A stretch of 64,000 nt of DNA, taken from assembly GCF_003143855.1 (NCBI RefSeq), contig NZ_QFRK01000008.1:62001-126000 (forward strand). Direction: 5' to 3'. Within the stretch, counting starts at the first letter, position 1, and each line of letters begins with the position of its first letter. Below the pieces are notes generated by a model. That model did no database searches. It saw nothing but the letters and a program-made list of their open reading frames with translations, and was not told the origin of the DNA. The position numbers were made by a program, and so were the translations under genes. Of this stretch, positions 8,833 through 17,509 are shown piece by piece. Origin of the DNA: Streptomyces sp. NWU339 (GTDB lineage Bacteria > Actinomycetota > Actinomycetes > Streptomycetales > Streptomycetaceae).

Positions 8833-10052
8833 CCCAGCGCACGACCGAGCCCGCACCCGTACCGGAGCCCGCCGCCCAGGCCGCCGGCACCGGGAAGCCG
8901 GGCCGCGACCGGTACCTCGACCTGCTGCGCTCCATCGCCCTGGTCCGCGTCGTGGTCTACCACCTGTTCGGCTGGGCCTGGCTGACGGTGCTGTTCCCGT
9001 CGATGGGCGTGATGTTCGCGCTCGCGGGTTCGCTGATGGCGCGTTCCCTGAAGCGCCCGGCGGCGAGCGTGATCCGCAGCCGGATCCGCCGTCTCCTGCC
9101 GCCCCTGTGGGCGTTCGCCGCGGTCGTGCTGACGATGATGTTCGTGAACGGCTGGAACCCCGCGAAGGACGACGGCACCTGGGGCCTGATCGGGCTGGTC
9201 AACTACATCATCCCGATCGGCGCCCCGCCCTACCCGTGGCAACTCGGCTCCCCGTCGGGCCTGCTGGACGTCACCTGGGCGGTGCAGGCCGCGGGCCCGC
9301 TCTGGTACCTGCGCGCCTACCTGTGGTTCGTCATCGCGTCGCCGCTGCTGCTGTGGGCGTTCCGCCGGGCCCCCTGGCCGACGCTGCTCGCCCCGCTGGG
9401 CCTGACGGCGATCGTCGGCACGGGCCTGGTGACCATCCCCGGCGAAACGGGCCGCGCGATCACCGACTTCGCGGTCTACGGAGGCTGCTGGGTGCTGGGC
9501 TTCGCCCACCACGACGGCCTGTTGAAACAGATCCCGCGCTACGTCTCGGTCTCCTGCGCGTCCCTGGTGATGGCCTTCGGCCTGTGGTGGGCGTCGAACC
9601 ACCTGGGCTCCGACGGCTGGGACCTCAACGACATCCCGCTGGCCCAGGCCACCTGGTCGTTCGGCTTCGTGGTGATCCTGCTCCAGTACTCCCCGTCGTG
9701 GCAGGAACTCCCGGGACGCCTGGCGCAGTGGGACAAACTGGTGACCCTCTCCAACAACCGCGCGGTCACCATCTACCTGTGGCACAACATGCTGATCATG
9801 GCGACGGTCCCGCTCGTCGACCTGCTGTACCGGCTCCCCTTCATGCAGAGCGAGCGCGGGGCGGAGGCCCTCAGCAGCACGTACACGCTGTGGATGTTCG
9901 CCCTGATCTGGCCGCTCATCGGCCTGGCGGTCCTCGCGGTCGGCTGGGTCGAGGACCTCGCGGCGAAACGGAAACCCCGCCTGTGGCCCAACGGCGCGAA
10001 GCGCTCCACCGGCCGGCGCAGCAGGGCCGGCACGGCAGCACACCGAGGCTGA
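8829..10052 (+). CDS. Acyltransferase-3 family membrane protein
   Basis: A 407-residue multi-pass protein beginning MTQRTTEPAPVPEPAAQ. The family start RDRYLDLLRSIALVRVVVYHLFGWAW lies at about residue 27, and PWPTLLAPLGL and TIYLWHNM follow, typical of acyltransferase 3/OafA-like enzymes that O-acylate surface glycans using cytoplasmic acyl donors. The ATG overlaps the matB stop (ATGA), so it belongs to the mat operon. It could add acyl groups to the Mat glycan; the substrate is inferred from position only. It is similar in placement to succinyl-/acetyl-transferases of PNAG operons such as IcaC. Confidence 0.85.
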   Translation: MTQRTTEPAPVPEPAAQAAGTGKPGRDRYLDLLRSIALVRVVVYHLFGWAWLTVLFPSMGVMFALAGSLMARSLKRPAASVIRSRIRRLLPPLWAFAAVVLTMMFVNGWNPAKDDGTWGLIGLVNYIIPIGAPPYPWQLGSPSGLLDVTWAVQAAGPLWYLRAYLWFVIASPLLLWAFRRAPWPTLLAPLGLTAIVGTGLVTIPGETGRAITDFAVYGGCWVLGFAHHDGLLKQIPRYVSVSCASLVMAFGLWWASNHLGSDGWDLNDIPLAQATWSFGFVVILLQYSPSWQELPGRLAQWDKLVTLSNNRAVTIYLWHNMLIMATVPLVDLLYRLPFMQSERGAEALSSTYTLWMFALIWPLIGLAVLAVGWVEDLAAKRKPRLWPNGAKRSTGRRSRAGTAAHRG

Positions 10053-10290
10053 CGCCGAGGACTGCCCGGTGGGCGAGTTGCGCAAAACCGCCGGACCTGT
10101 GCGGAGGGGCATGACCCGGACACGCCGGAAACCCGCCACGGGATGATCGCGGGGCGGGAACCAGCAGCGCCCGCCGGGTCCGTGTCCTGAGCCCGGGACG
10201 CCGTGCTGTGGAGCTAACGTGAGGCGGTGCCAGCCGTTGTCGAGTCCCGTGCCGCGGGTACGGGGCGTCCACGTGGAAGGGCCCGTTCCT

Positions 10291-10698
10291 GTGTCTGCCG
10301 AACTCTCCGACGACCTCAAGAAGCTCATCGACGACACCCCTGTCTTCGCGACTGTGGCCACACTCCAGCCCGACGGCAGCCCGCAGCTGACGGTGACCTG
10401 GATCAAGCGCGACGGCGACGACCTGCTGATCTCCACGACCATGGGCCGCAGGAAGGAGCAGAACCTGCGCCGTGACCCGCGGATCACCGTGATGATCAAC
10501 CCGTCCACCGCGCCGTACACCTACGCCGAGGTGCGCGGTACGGCCACGCTCGACACGGACGGCGCCCCGGAGCTGATCGAGGAGCTCTCGCGCAAGTACA
10601 CGGGCAAGGCCTACGCGGACTTCAACCCGGCCTCCGCCGACGACGCCCCACGCGTCGTCGTCCGGGTCACCCCGCGCAAGGTCGTCGGCTCGCTCTAG
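10291..10698 (+). CDS. PPOX-class, probably F420- or flavin-dependent oxidoreductase
   Basis: A 135-residue protein of the split-barrel pyridoxamine-phosphate-oxidase fold. It contains FATVATLQPDGSPQLTVTW, then RKEQNLRRDPRITVMI and AEVRGTATL, the standard order for this family in actinobacteria. The exact cofactor cannot be decided from sequence. I chose GTG 10291 because GGAAGG (10275-10280) precedes it; GTG 10273 and an upstream start at 10219 are in frame. It ends facing the DUF397 gene; a long-armed hairpin lies between. Confidence 0.85.
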   Translation: MSAELSDDLKKLIDDTPVFATVATLQPDGSPQLTVTWIKRDGDDLLISTTMGRRKEQNLRRDPRITVMINPSTAPYTYAEVRGTATLDTDGAPELIEELSRKYTGKAYADFNPASADDAPRVVVRVTPRKVVGSL

Positions 10699-10707
10699 GA
10701 CAAGCAC

Positions 10708-10766
10708 GCGAAGCCCCGGGCGGACAGGTTGTTCTTGACCGACAATCCGTCCACCAGGGGCTTCGC
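10708..10766. terminator. inverted repeat between converging genes
   Basis: gcgaagcccc (10708-10717) pairs perfectly with ggggcttcgc (10757-10766) around a 39-base spacer. It lies between the oxidoreductase and the converging DUF397/WhiJ-like pair and probably ends one or both transcripts. Confidence 0.6.
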
Positions 10767-10849
10767 TTCTTCCTGTGCCCGGCCAGGTGGGAAAGACCCA
10801 CCGGCCGAGAAGCCAGTGGCCCGGTGGTCACCGGAAAAGCTCCGGCGGC

Positions 10850-11062
10850 TCAAGCGCCGAACTCTGATTTCCCGATCTTGTCGGCGTACGCGAGGAAGGT
10901 GGTCCACGCGGCACGGGAGAGGTCGAGCCGTGGTCCGGCTGCGTCCTTTGAGTCGCGTATGAGGATGGTGGTCGGGGCGGTGGCTATCTCGACGCAGTTC
11001 GAGCTGTCCCCACTGTAGGTGGACTTCTGCCAACGGATGGTCTGCACGGTGTTCCTTCTCAT
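10850..11062 (-). CDS. DUF397 small protein
   Basis: A 70-residue protein (MRRNTVQTIRWQKSTYSGDS...). The W-x-KS-x-YS-x(2-4)-NCVE core and the RDSKD motif near the middle define DUF397, a Streptomyces-type family encoded next to WhiJ-like DNA-binding proteins. Its ATG overlaps the upstream regulator's stop (ATGA), so the two are co-translated. In known pairs the small protein modulates the regulator, in a toxin/antitoxin-like or co-regulator manner; the mechanism is not established. Confidence 0.9.
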   Translation of the reverse strand: MRRNTVQTIRWQKSTYSGDSSNCVEIATAPTTILIRDSKDAAGPRLDLSRAAWTTFLAYADKIGKSEFGA

Positions 11063-11913
11063 GCTTTCCGGATGAGGTCGTGGATGAAGTCGCGTGACTC
11101 GGGAGGAGCGAGCGCACAGGACGTCATGTGGTCCAGTACGGCGCGGTACTTGGTCAACTGTGCCTCCGCGTCGAGGAATCCGCAGCCCCCGTGGTGGGTG
11201 TCCAGCTGGACCGTGTCGAGCTGCGGTACAGCGCCCCTGACGTAGTCGAAGGACTGGCCGGTGCTCGGGAAGTAGGCCGTGCCGAACGGAATCACCCGGA
11301 TGGTGACGTGAGGCGTCTCGCTCATGTCGAGCAAGTGCGTGAGCTGGCCGTGAGATACGGAAGGGCCGCCGAAGCCCATGCGGAGGGCTGACTCGTGAAT
11401 GATCGCCGAGTAGGAGGGCGGGTTTTCTCGGTGCAGGATGCCCTGCCGTTTGATGCGATAGGTGAGGCGGTGCTCGATCTCGTACTGACGCATGGGTGGT
11501 ACCACGGCCCTGAAGAGGGCGCGGGCGTGATCGGTGGTTTGCAGCAGCGCCGGAATGTGGATCACCAGAGCGACGCGTAGGGCTGTCGCGTGGTGTTCCA
11601 GCTCTGCCAGGTCGACCAGTGCGGCGGGCAGATGTTCGCGGTACTCCTCCCACCAGCCCCGGGGGCGGCGCCCGGCCATTGCGGCCATTGCGTCGACCAA
11701 GGCTTCGTCAGAACAGTCGTAGGCGGATGCCATCCCGCGTACGAGGTCGGCGCTGACAGCGCTGCGACCGGTCTCGATCATGCTCACGCGCCCTTGGTTG
11801 ACCCCCAGGTGCTCGGCGGCCTGGGTCACTGTGAACCCAGCCCTTTCACGGAGTTTGCGCAGCTCGGCACCCAGTCTCCGTTGCCGCAGCGTCGGATTGT
11901 TCGTGGGCGGCAA
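11059..11913 (-). CDS. XRE-family regulator with DUF5753 domain (WhiJ-like)
   Basis: A 284-residue protein. An N-terminal Cro/CI-type helix-turn-helix (about residues 8-65: LGAELRKLRERAGFTVTQAA, then NQGRVSMIETG) is followed by the DUF5753 domain (WWEEYREHLP, HIPALLQT, YRIKRQGIL, FSTGQSFDYV-like part). This is the WhiJ-type architecture that controls development and secondary metabolism in Streptomyces. It is followed in an operon by DUF397. About 220 bases away on the other strand is an anti-sigma-like ATPase, the third member of many whiJ-type clusters. Confidence 0.92.
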   Translation of the reverse strand: MPPTNNPTLRQRRLGAELRKLRERAGFTVTQAAEHLGVNQGRVSMIETGRSAVSADLVRGMASAYDCSDEALVDAMAAMAGRRPRGWWEEYREHLPAALVDLAELEHHATALRVALVIHIPALLQTTDHARALFRAVVPPMRQYEIEHRLTYRIKRQGILHRENPPSYSAIIHESALRMGFGGPSVSHGQLTHLLDMSETPHVTIRVIPFGTAYFPSTGQSFDYVRGAVPQLDTVQLDTHHGGCGFLDAEAQLTKYRAVLDHMTSCALAPPESRDFIHDLIRKA

Positions 11914-12137
11914 GGCGTGTCCTTCCTGGCCGCGAAGCGGCTCTCGCGTACCTCATACGAGCTAACCGGGGGTAAATCTCCCGCAATTGGAAGATTTATC
12001 TTCCAGGTCGGCTTTATCGTAGCGACATCGCTCATCCGCCGCGCTTGTAAGCCGGAAGCGCACCGCGACCGCGGCACCGCCACCGCCTGACGTCGATGTT
12101 GAGCAAGCTCGAGTCCCCTTTCTCCCTGGAGCCGTTC

Positions 12138-12596
12138 ATGGTCACCGTAGACCCGTACCAACCCTGGGCGTACGCCCTTCGGCTGCCCCATGACCCTCGC
12201 GCCGTACGCGTCGCACGCATGACGGTGCGGGCGGCGCTGGACGGGCACGGCATGCAGGACGCCGTTGACGTCGTGGAGTTGCTGACGTCCGAATTGGTCA
12301 CCAACGCCTACCAGCACACCAAGGGGCCCTCCTCCCTGCGGCTCACCTGCCTGAGCGACGGCCGGCTGCGGGTCGGGGTGTGGGACAGCCACCCGTACAT
12401 TCCCGCGCCGTTCGACGGGTTTTCCTGGGACCGGGTCGCGCTCGCCCCGGCCGGTGCCGAATCCGGACGAGGGCTGCGCCTCGTCCAGGAGTACGCGGAC
12501 AGTTGGGGCGGATGGGCCCTCGGGGACGGCGTGCCGGGGCGGGGTGCGGGAAAGCTGCTGTGGTTCGAGGTGGGCGGGCGGCGGGGCCCGGCGTGA
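12138..12596 (+). CDS. HATPase_c / RsbW-like ATP-binding protein
   Basis: A 152-residue GHKL-fold protein with ELLTSELVTNAYQHT (N-box), VGVWDSHP (G1-like D-x-x-P replacing the kinase D-x-G) and SGRGLRLVQEYADSWG (G2). It has no histidine-kinase transmitter, so it belongs to the anti-sigma/regulatory ATPase group common in Streptomyces. ATG 12138 follows GGAG at 12128-12131; an ATG at 12096 is in frame without a ribosome-binding site. It is divergent from the WhiJ-like/DUF397 pair and probably functions with it. Confidence 0.85.
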   Translation: MVTVDPYQPWAYALRLPHDPRAVRVARMTVRAALDGHGMQDAVDVVELLTSELVTNAYQHTKGPSSLRLTCLSDGRLRVGVWDSHPYIPAPFDGFSWDRVALAPAGAESGRGLRLVQEYADSWGGWALGDGVPGRGAGKLLWFEVGGRRGPA

Positions 12597-12661
12597 TGGA
12601 CAAGACATACGGCCGTGCAAGACTGCCCCGGTTGCGGCCGTGAACAGGGGAGCGGGAGCGG

Positions 12662-13516
12662 ATGAGCAAGCGGCAGACGCAGAAGATGCTGCGGTTGATG
12701 GCGAGCGGGGAGCCGGTCGAGCTCACCAGCGCGATGGCGTCCGTGAAGAAGCTGGCCCGACTTGCCTTCACAGCCCAGCAGTTCGGGTACGAGTACTCCG
12801 ACGTACGGCAGGGCAGCGGGCGGAACAGCGCGCTGAGGATGCTGATCGTGCCCGATCCCAGCCCGCAGGCCCGGGCGCGGGCCGCGCAGAACTGGGCGCA
12901 GTACCCGAACGCGCACGACGGCGTCTCGGTGCCGCCCGTGGTGCCGGACGCGTTCGAACTCCTCAAGGCCCGGATCAACTTCGACCTCACCGGCAAGGGT
13001 GCCGAGAAGCGGATGGGCCTCGCGGCGCTCGGTGGCTCCATGGGCTGCGCGGTCCTCGCCTACCGGGCCGACGGGGTGCCGTCCGGCGTGGTGGGAGTGA
13101 TCTGGCTGGTGCTCATGGCCGCCTTCGGTACCGGCCTCGTCGTCAACCGCAGGCGTAACGCCAAGTTCGCGGCCCGGCTCCAGGCGGCCGGATTCTCCCC
13201 GGTGACGGACGAGACGGGCCGGGTGCGTTATCTGCCGCCGGGCGCAGGGACGCCGGGGCACGGCAACCCCTTCGGGGGCGTCCCCCATGCCGGCCCGCAC
13301 CCCGGCATGCCGGCACCGGCCGCCTACGGTCAGCAGCCCCAGTACGCCTCACCGCCTGCCCAGCCCGCGCCCGGGGCGTACGCGCCGCCCGCCCAGCCCG
13401 GCCCGTACGGCACCCCGTACCAGCCCCAGCAGCCGCCCGCCCAGCCTCCGTACCCCCAGCAGCAGGCACCCCAGTATCCGCAGCAGAACCCGTACTGGCA
13501 GCCCCCACGGAACTGA
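12662..13516 (+). CDS. membrane-associated protein with Pro/Gln-rich tail, function unknown
   Basis: A 284-residue protein. Residues 1-115 form a soluble domain (MSKRQTQKMLRLMASGEPVE... with a YEYSDVRQG motif). Two hydrophobic segments lie near 119-131 and 138-157. The last 85 residues are a low-complexity Pro/Gln/Tyr-rich tail with repeated PYxQQ-like units. The ribosome-binding site GGGAG lies just before the ATG. I do not recognise a catalytic family. The gene precedes nnaR but is separated from it by about 260 bases, so co-transcription is uncertain. Confidence 0.75.
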   Translation: MSKRQTQKMLRLMASGEPVELTSAMASVKKLARLAFTAQQFGYEYSDVRQGSGRNSALRMLIVPDPSPQARARAAQNWAQYPNAHDGVSVPPVVPDAFELLKARINFDLTGKGAEKRMGLAALGGSMGCAVLAYRADGVPSGVVGVIWLVLMAAFGTGLVVNRRRNAKFAARLQAAGFSPVTDETGRVRYLPPGAGTPGHGNPFGGVPHAGPHPGMPAPAAYGQQPQYASPPAQPAPGAYAPPAQPGPYGTPYQPQQPPAQPPYPQQQAPQYPQQNPYWQPPRN

Positions 13517-13778
13517 CACCCGACGGGCGTGCCCGGCACCTCTCACCCCGGCCCCGCCATGGGGGGAGGGCGACGTTTTCTTCCGGCCACCCGCCGCCAC
13601 AGCCCGGAAACGCTTCCTCCCCGCCTTCGGGATCAGCACCTCGAGGCAACCGTCCGCCGCACCATGGAGAACATGGGAACCCCCGTCCCACAGGGCGGGG
13701 AGCGCGGCAGAGGCCCGGTCGGCAGGAGATCGAGCCGTGCCTCACGCAGCACACCGACTCGAGTGCGGGACGAGGGCC

Positions 13779-14960
13779 ATGTACGACGAACAGCAGCACC
13801 CGGACCAGCCGTCCGAGCCGAAACCCGACCCCGGGCACGGGCCCCTCGCGGGCTTCACCGTGGGGGTGACCGCCGCGCGCCGGGCCGAGGAGCTGGGCGC
13901 GCTGCTCCAGCGGCGGGGCGCCGCCGTGCTGCACGCCCCGGCCCTGCGGATCGTGCCGCTCGCCGACGACAGCGAGCTGCTGGCCGCCACCAAGCAGATC
14001 ATCGAACGGGCCCCGGACATCGCCATCGCCACGACGGCGATCGGCTTCCGCGGCTGGGTCGAGGCCGCCGACGGCTGGGGGCTCGGCGAGGAGCTGCTGA
14101 CGAAGCTGTGCGGGGCGCGGATCCTGGCGCGCGGACCGAAGGTGAAGGGCGCGGTCCGGGCGGCCGGGCTGACGGAGGAGTGGTCGCCGTCGTCGGAGTC
14201 GATGGCCGAGGTGCTCGACCGGCTCCTGGCGGAGGGCGTCGACGGACTGCGGATCGCCCTCCAGCTGCACGGTGAACCGCTGCCCGGGTTCGTGGAGTCG
14301 CTGCGGGCCGGGGGAGCGGAGGTGGTGGGAGTGCCGGTGTACCGGTGGATGCCGCCCGAGGACATCGGTCCCGTCGACCGGCTGCTGGACGCGACCGTCG
14401 CCCGGACCCTGGACGCGGTCACCTTCACCAGCGCGCCCGCCGCCGTGTCCCTGCTGTCCCGGGCCGAGCGGCGCGGGATGCTCGACGACGTCCTCGCCGC
14501 CCTGGGCCACGACGTCCTGCCCGCCTGCGTCGGCCCGGTCACCGCGCTGCCGCTGCGGGACCGGGGCATCGACACCGTCCAGCCGGAACGCTTCCGGCTC
14601 GGCCCGCTCGTCCAGCTGCTCTGCCGGGAACTGCCCGGCCGGGCCCGCTCGTTGCCGGTCGCCGGACACCGGGTGGAGGTCCGCGGGCACGCGGTCGTGG
14701 TGGACGGGGAGCTGCGCCCCGTACCGCCCGCGGGGATGTCGCTGCTGCGGGCGCTGGCCCGCCGGCCCGGCCGGGTCGTCGCCCGCGCGGACCTGCTGCG
14801 CGCACTGCCGGGCGCCGGCCGCGACGCACACGCGGTGGAGACCGCGATGGCCCGCCTGCGCACCGCCCTCGGCACGCCGGAACTGATCCAGACGGTCGTC
14901 GAACGCGGCTACCGCCTCGCCCTGGACCCGCACGCGGAGTCCACGTACGCGGACGACTGA
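13779..14960 (+). CDS. nnaR: NnaR-like regulator: HemD-like domain fused to OmpR-type DNA-binding domain
   Basis: A 393-residue protein. Residues about 24-275 resemble uroporphyrinogen-III synthase (GFTVGVTAARRAEELGALL at the start, then TTAIGFRGWVEA and TSAPAAVSLLSRA). Residues about 305-383 form a winged-helix Trans_reg_C domain (VVVDGELRPVPPAGMSLLRAL, then RADLLRALPG and VETAMARLRTALG, ending TVVERGYRLAL). This fusion is NnaR, which acts with GlnR in activating nitrate/nitrite assimilation genes (established for S. coelicolor, from memory). Whether the HemD part still makes siroheme precursor is unknown. ATG 13779 has GAGGG close by; an open frame extends upstream to 13287 but lies over another gene. 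Confidence 0.88.
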   Translation: MYDEQQHPDQPSEPKPDPGHGPLAGFTVGVTAARRAEELGALLQRRGAAVLHAPALRIVPLADDSELLAATKQIIERAPDIAIATTAIGFRGWVEAADGWGLGEELLTKLCGARILARGPKVKGAVRAAGLTEEWSPSSESMAEVLDRLLAEGVDGLRIALQLHGEPLPGFVESLRAGGAEVVGVPVYRWMPPEDIGPVDRLLDATVARTLDAVTFTSAPAAVSLLSRAERRGMLDDVLAALGHDVLPACVGPVTALPLRDRGIDTVQPERFRLGPLVQLLCRELPGRARSLPVAGHRVEVRGHAVVVDGELRPVPPAGMSLLRALARRPGRVVARADLLRALPGAGRDAHAVETAMARLRTALGTPELIQTVVERGYRLALDPHAESTYADD

Positions 14961-15101
14961 GGCCGACCACCGAGGCCGAGGGGTTCCGGGCGGGGAAACG
15001 GGCAGGCACTGTAGGAGGGAGCGGGTTTCCGGAACGGATTCCTCACCCGCTCCGCACCGGCCCCCACGCGACCGGGGCGAACCCTAGGCGGTGACAGGCA
15101 C

Positions 15102-15698
15102 ATGGCACTGGGTACGGTCACGGCACCCCACGAGCTGCGGTTCGACACCGGGCGGATCTGTCTGGATCTCCTCGCGACCACGCATCCCGAGGAACGGCTC
15201 GGCTCAGTCGAGGTGGTGCGCGCCTGGATCACCGGCTCCGGACTCGTCCCGGCGGGCACCCCGCTGGCCCACGCCGACGGCTCCTGGCCGGCCGCCTTCC
15301 GCGAGCTGCGCGGGCACCTCGCCCGTCTGGTGCGCGGCCGGCCGACGCCCGGCACCCCCGCGTACGCCCGCGCGCTCGCCCGCGTCAACGACCTCGCCCG
15401 CGCCGCGCCCCCGGCGCCGCGGGCGGTGCCCGGTGACGACGGGGTGCTGGTGCGGCGGCTGGACGGGCCGCCCGGCAGCGCGGCCCTGCTCGCGGTGATC
15501 GCCAGGGACGCCGTGGATCTGCTCACCGACCCGCTCGCGCGCGCGAGCCTGCGGCAGTGCGAGGGCGACAACTGCCCGATCGTGTACCTGGACACCTCGC
15601 GCGGCCGCCGCAGGCGCTGGTGCTCCAGCGAGATCTGCGGAAACCGCGAACGGGTGGCCCGCCACCGCCGCCGGGCCGCCGCCCTCACCCGCGCCTGA
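15102..15698 (+). CDS. ABATE/CGNR zinc-finger transcription factor-like protein
   Basis: A 198-residue protein. The N-terminal ABATE domain contains LRFDTGRICLDLLATTHP. The C-terminal CGNR zinc finger is clear: C-x4-C (CEGDNC) followed by SRGRRRRWCSSEICGNRERVARHR. Members are stand-alone DNA-binding regulators in actinobacteria. No obvious partner gene lies next to it; nnaR is upstream and sigU downstream, both with gaps. The ribosome-binding site is weak. Confidence 0.88.
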   Translation: MALGTVTAPHELRFDTGRICLDLLATTHPEERLGSVEVVRAWITGSGLVPAGTPLAHADGSWPAAFRELRGHLARLVRGRPTPGTPAYARALARVNDLARAAPPAPRAVPGDDGVLVRRLDGPPGSAALLAVIARDAVDLLTDPLARASLRQCEGDNCPIVYLDTSRGRRRRWCSSEICGNRERVARHRRRAAALTRA

Positions 15699-16005
15699 CC
15701 CGCCCTCACCCCGCCCCTTTCGCTCCTTCCCCCCAACTGCACTGTCCCGTATGCGGTTTTCATTCTCCGCTCCGCGAAGTGATTTCGCTTACACCCCGTT
15801 TGGCCTCCGCGTCGCGCGGGCATCCCGGCCGATCCGGCCGCTGTGGCGGAAATGTGAAGAAGAGGCGGGGGGAATGTGCTCCCATGTCCCGGTCTTCACC
15901 CTGCTCCGCAGAAAACTCTCGACGCGCGTTGAACACCCAACCCACCCCGTCCGTACCGGTTGTCGAGCGACCGACTGGGGGATCCCCCGGACACCGGAGG
16001 TGGGC
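15699..16005. other. upstream region of sigU
   Basis: The 307-base gap holds no convincing gene. It has two similar G-rich elements, gcggaaatgtg and ggggaatgtg, about 20 bases apart near 15844-15876. A strong ribosome-binding site, GGAGG at 15996-16000, lies before the sigU GTG. An autoregulated ECF promoter would be expected here, but no clear -35/-10 pair can be assigned. Confidence 0.5.
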
Positions 16006-16611
16006 GTGCGCAAGGATGCGGCCGTGGCCAATGAACGTGGAGCGAGGGCCCGACATCGCATGTCTGCGTCCTCATCGTCCCCATCGTCTTCTTCTTCGTC
16101 GAACGAGCCTGACGAGGAGTTGATGCGTGCGCTGTATCGAGAGCACGCGGGACCCTTGCTCGCCTATGTCCTGCGCCTGGTCGCCGGAGACCGGCAACGC
16201 GCCGAGGACGTCGTGCAGGAGACGCTCATCCGTGCCTGGAAGAACGCCGGTCAGCTCAATCGAGCCACCGGTTCGGTACGCCCCTGGCTGGTGACGGTCG
16301 CCCGGCGCATCGTCATCGACGGCCACCGCAGCCGGCAGGCCCGGCCGCAGGAGGTCGATCCGTCGCCGCTGGAGGTCATCCCCGCGGAGGACGAGATCGA
16401 CAAGGCGCTGTGGCTGATGACGCTGTCGGACGCACTCGACGACCTGACCCCGGCTCACCGGGAGGTGCTTGTCGAGACGTACTTCAAGGGACGTACGGTC
16501 AATGAGGCGGCTGAGACACTGGGGATACCCAGCGGCACGGTCCGCTCCAGGGTCTTCTACGCCCTGCGTTCGATGAAGCTGGCACTGGAGGAGCGGGGGG
16601 TGACGGCGTGA
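16006..16611 (+). CDS. sigU: ECF RNA polymerase sigma factor SigU
   Basis: A 201-residue ECF sigma factor. Region 2 is visible as LMRALYREHAGPLLAYVLRL and EDVVQETLIRAWKNA. Region 4 is visible as LDDLTPAHREVLVETYFKGR followed by NEAAETLGIPSGTVRSRVFYALR. GTG 16006 follows GGAGG by five bases; ATG 16060 (MSASSSS) is a shorter alternative. The Ser-rich N-terminus is unusual. It overlaps rsuA by one base (TGATG). Order and sequence match sigU-rsuA of S. coelicolor (about SCO2954-2953), where uncontrolled SigU blocks differentiation and alters secretion (literature recall). Confidence 0.9.
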   Translation: MRKDAAVANERGARARHRMSASSSSPSSSSSSNEPDEELMRALYREHAGPLLAYVLRLVAGDRQRAEDVVQETLIRAWKNAGQLNRATGSVRPWLVTVARRIVIDGHRSRQARPQEVDPSPLEVIPAEDEIDKALWLMTLSDALDDLTPAHREVLVETYFKGRTVNEAAETLGIPSGTVRSRVFYALRSMKLALEERGVTA

Positions 16612-17450
16612 TGAGCGGGTACGGGGGAAACCAGGGATTCGGCGCGGGTGGTTCGGGTATGTCTGGTGTCATGCAGGGATCACCGGTGCCGAACGAGCAT
16701 GAGACCGTCGGTGCCTACGCTCTCGGCATCCTCGACGATGCCGAGGCGACCGCGTTCGAGGCGCACCTCGCGAGCTGCGAGTGGTGCGCCCAGCAGCTCG
16801 ACGAACTCGCCGGTATGGAGCCGATGCTGGCCGCCCTCGCGGACCTGCCCGGCACCGGCACACCGTCGCTCGGCGAGTCGCTGTCGGCCAAGCCGGCGCC
16901 GCGCGTGGTGGAGAAGCTGGTCGACGAGGTCGCCGAGCGCCGCGCCAAGAAGCGCCGCCGCAACTTCTACATGGTGGCCGCCGCCGGCGCCCTGATCGTC
17001 AGCGGCCCCTTCGTGGCCGTCGCGGCGAACGGCGGCGACGAAGGCGGGGGCGGCGGGAGCAACGGCACCAGCCAGACCCTCTCCGCGAACCCCGCGGAGG
17101 ACCTCTTCGAGCAGATCCCCGACAAGATCACGGCCACCGACCCGGGCACCAAGGTGTCCGTGACCCTGGCGCTGCAGAAGAAGGACTGGGGCACCGGCGT
17201 CGTCACACAGCTGACGAACGTCAAGGGCCCCGAGAAGTGCGTGCTGATCGCCATCGGCAAGAACGGCGAGCGGGAGACCGTCACCACCTGGTCCGTCCCG
17301 GAGTGGGGCTACGGCCTGCCGGACGCCAAGACGGACAAGGCCAAGCAGCCGCTCTACGTCCAGGGCGGCGCGTCACTGGATCTCAACAAGATCGACAAGT
17401 TCGAGGTCGTCACCTTCGGCGGCGAGAAGCTGGTCGAAGTCGACGCGTAG
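16611..17450 (+). CDS. rsuA: Anti-sigma factor RsuA (zinc-binding, membrane-anchored)
   Basis: A 279-residue protein. The zinc-type anti-sigma motif is visible near residue 52 as H-x3-C-x2-C (HLASCEWC) inside HETVGAYALGILDDAEATAFEAHLASC. One membrane segment follows at about 118-140 (FYMVAAAGALIVSGPFVAVAA). The rest is extracytoplasmic, beginning with a Gly-rich linker and continuing with a domain containing KVSVTLALQKKDWGTGV. It should hold SigU inactive at the membrane until a signal releases it. Translation is coupled to sigU. Confidence 0.88.
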   Translation: MSGYGGNQGFGAGGSGMSGVMQGSPVPNEHETVGAYALGILDDAEATAFEAHLASCEWCAQQLDELAGMEPMLAALADLPGTGTPSLGESLSAKPAPRVVEKLVDEVAERRAKKRRRNFYMVAAAGALIVSGPFVAVAANGGDEGGGGGSNGTSQTLSANPAEDLFEQIPDKITATDPGTKVSVTLALQKKDWGTGVVTQLTNVKGPEKCVLIAIGKNGERETVTTWSVPEWGYGLPDAKTDKAKQPLYVQGGASLDLNKIDKFEVVTFGGEKLVEVDA

Positions 17451-17455
17451 CCTCA

Positions 17456-17509
17456 CGGGCCCCCTTCGCGTACGGTTGACGGCTGCCCAGCACGTCAGAA
17501 GGGGGCCCG
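17456..17509 (+). promoter_or_regulatory. hairpin overlapping the helD ribosome-binding site
   Basis: cgggccccctt (17456-17466) pairs perfectly with aagggggcccg (17499-17509). The right arm contains the only purine-rich Shine-Dalgarno sequence (GGGGG) and abuts the GTG start at 17510. It could end the rsuA transcript and/or keep the next start closed. Confidence 0.5.

Noticed and set aside
5998..8856. A 950-codon minus frame opposite matA/matB
   Set aside because: It mirrors the codon pattern of the plus genes, shows His/Val/Asp-rich nonsense sequence, and lacks a ribosome-binding site.
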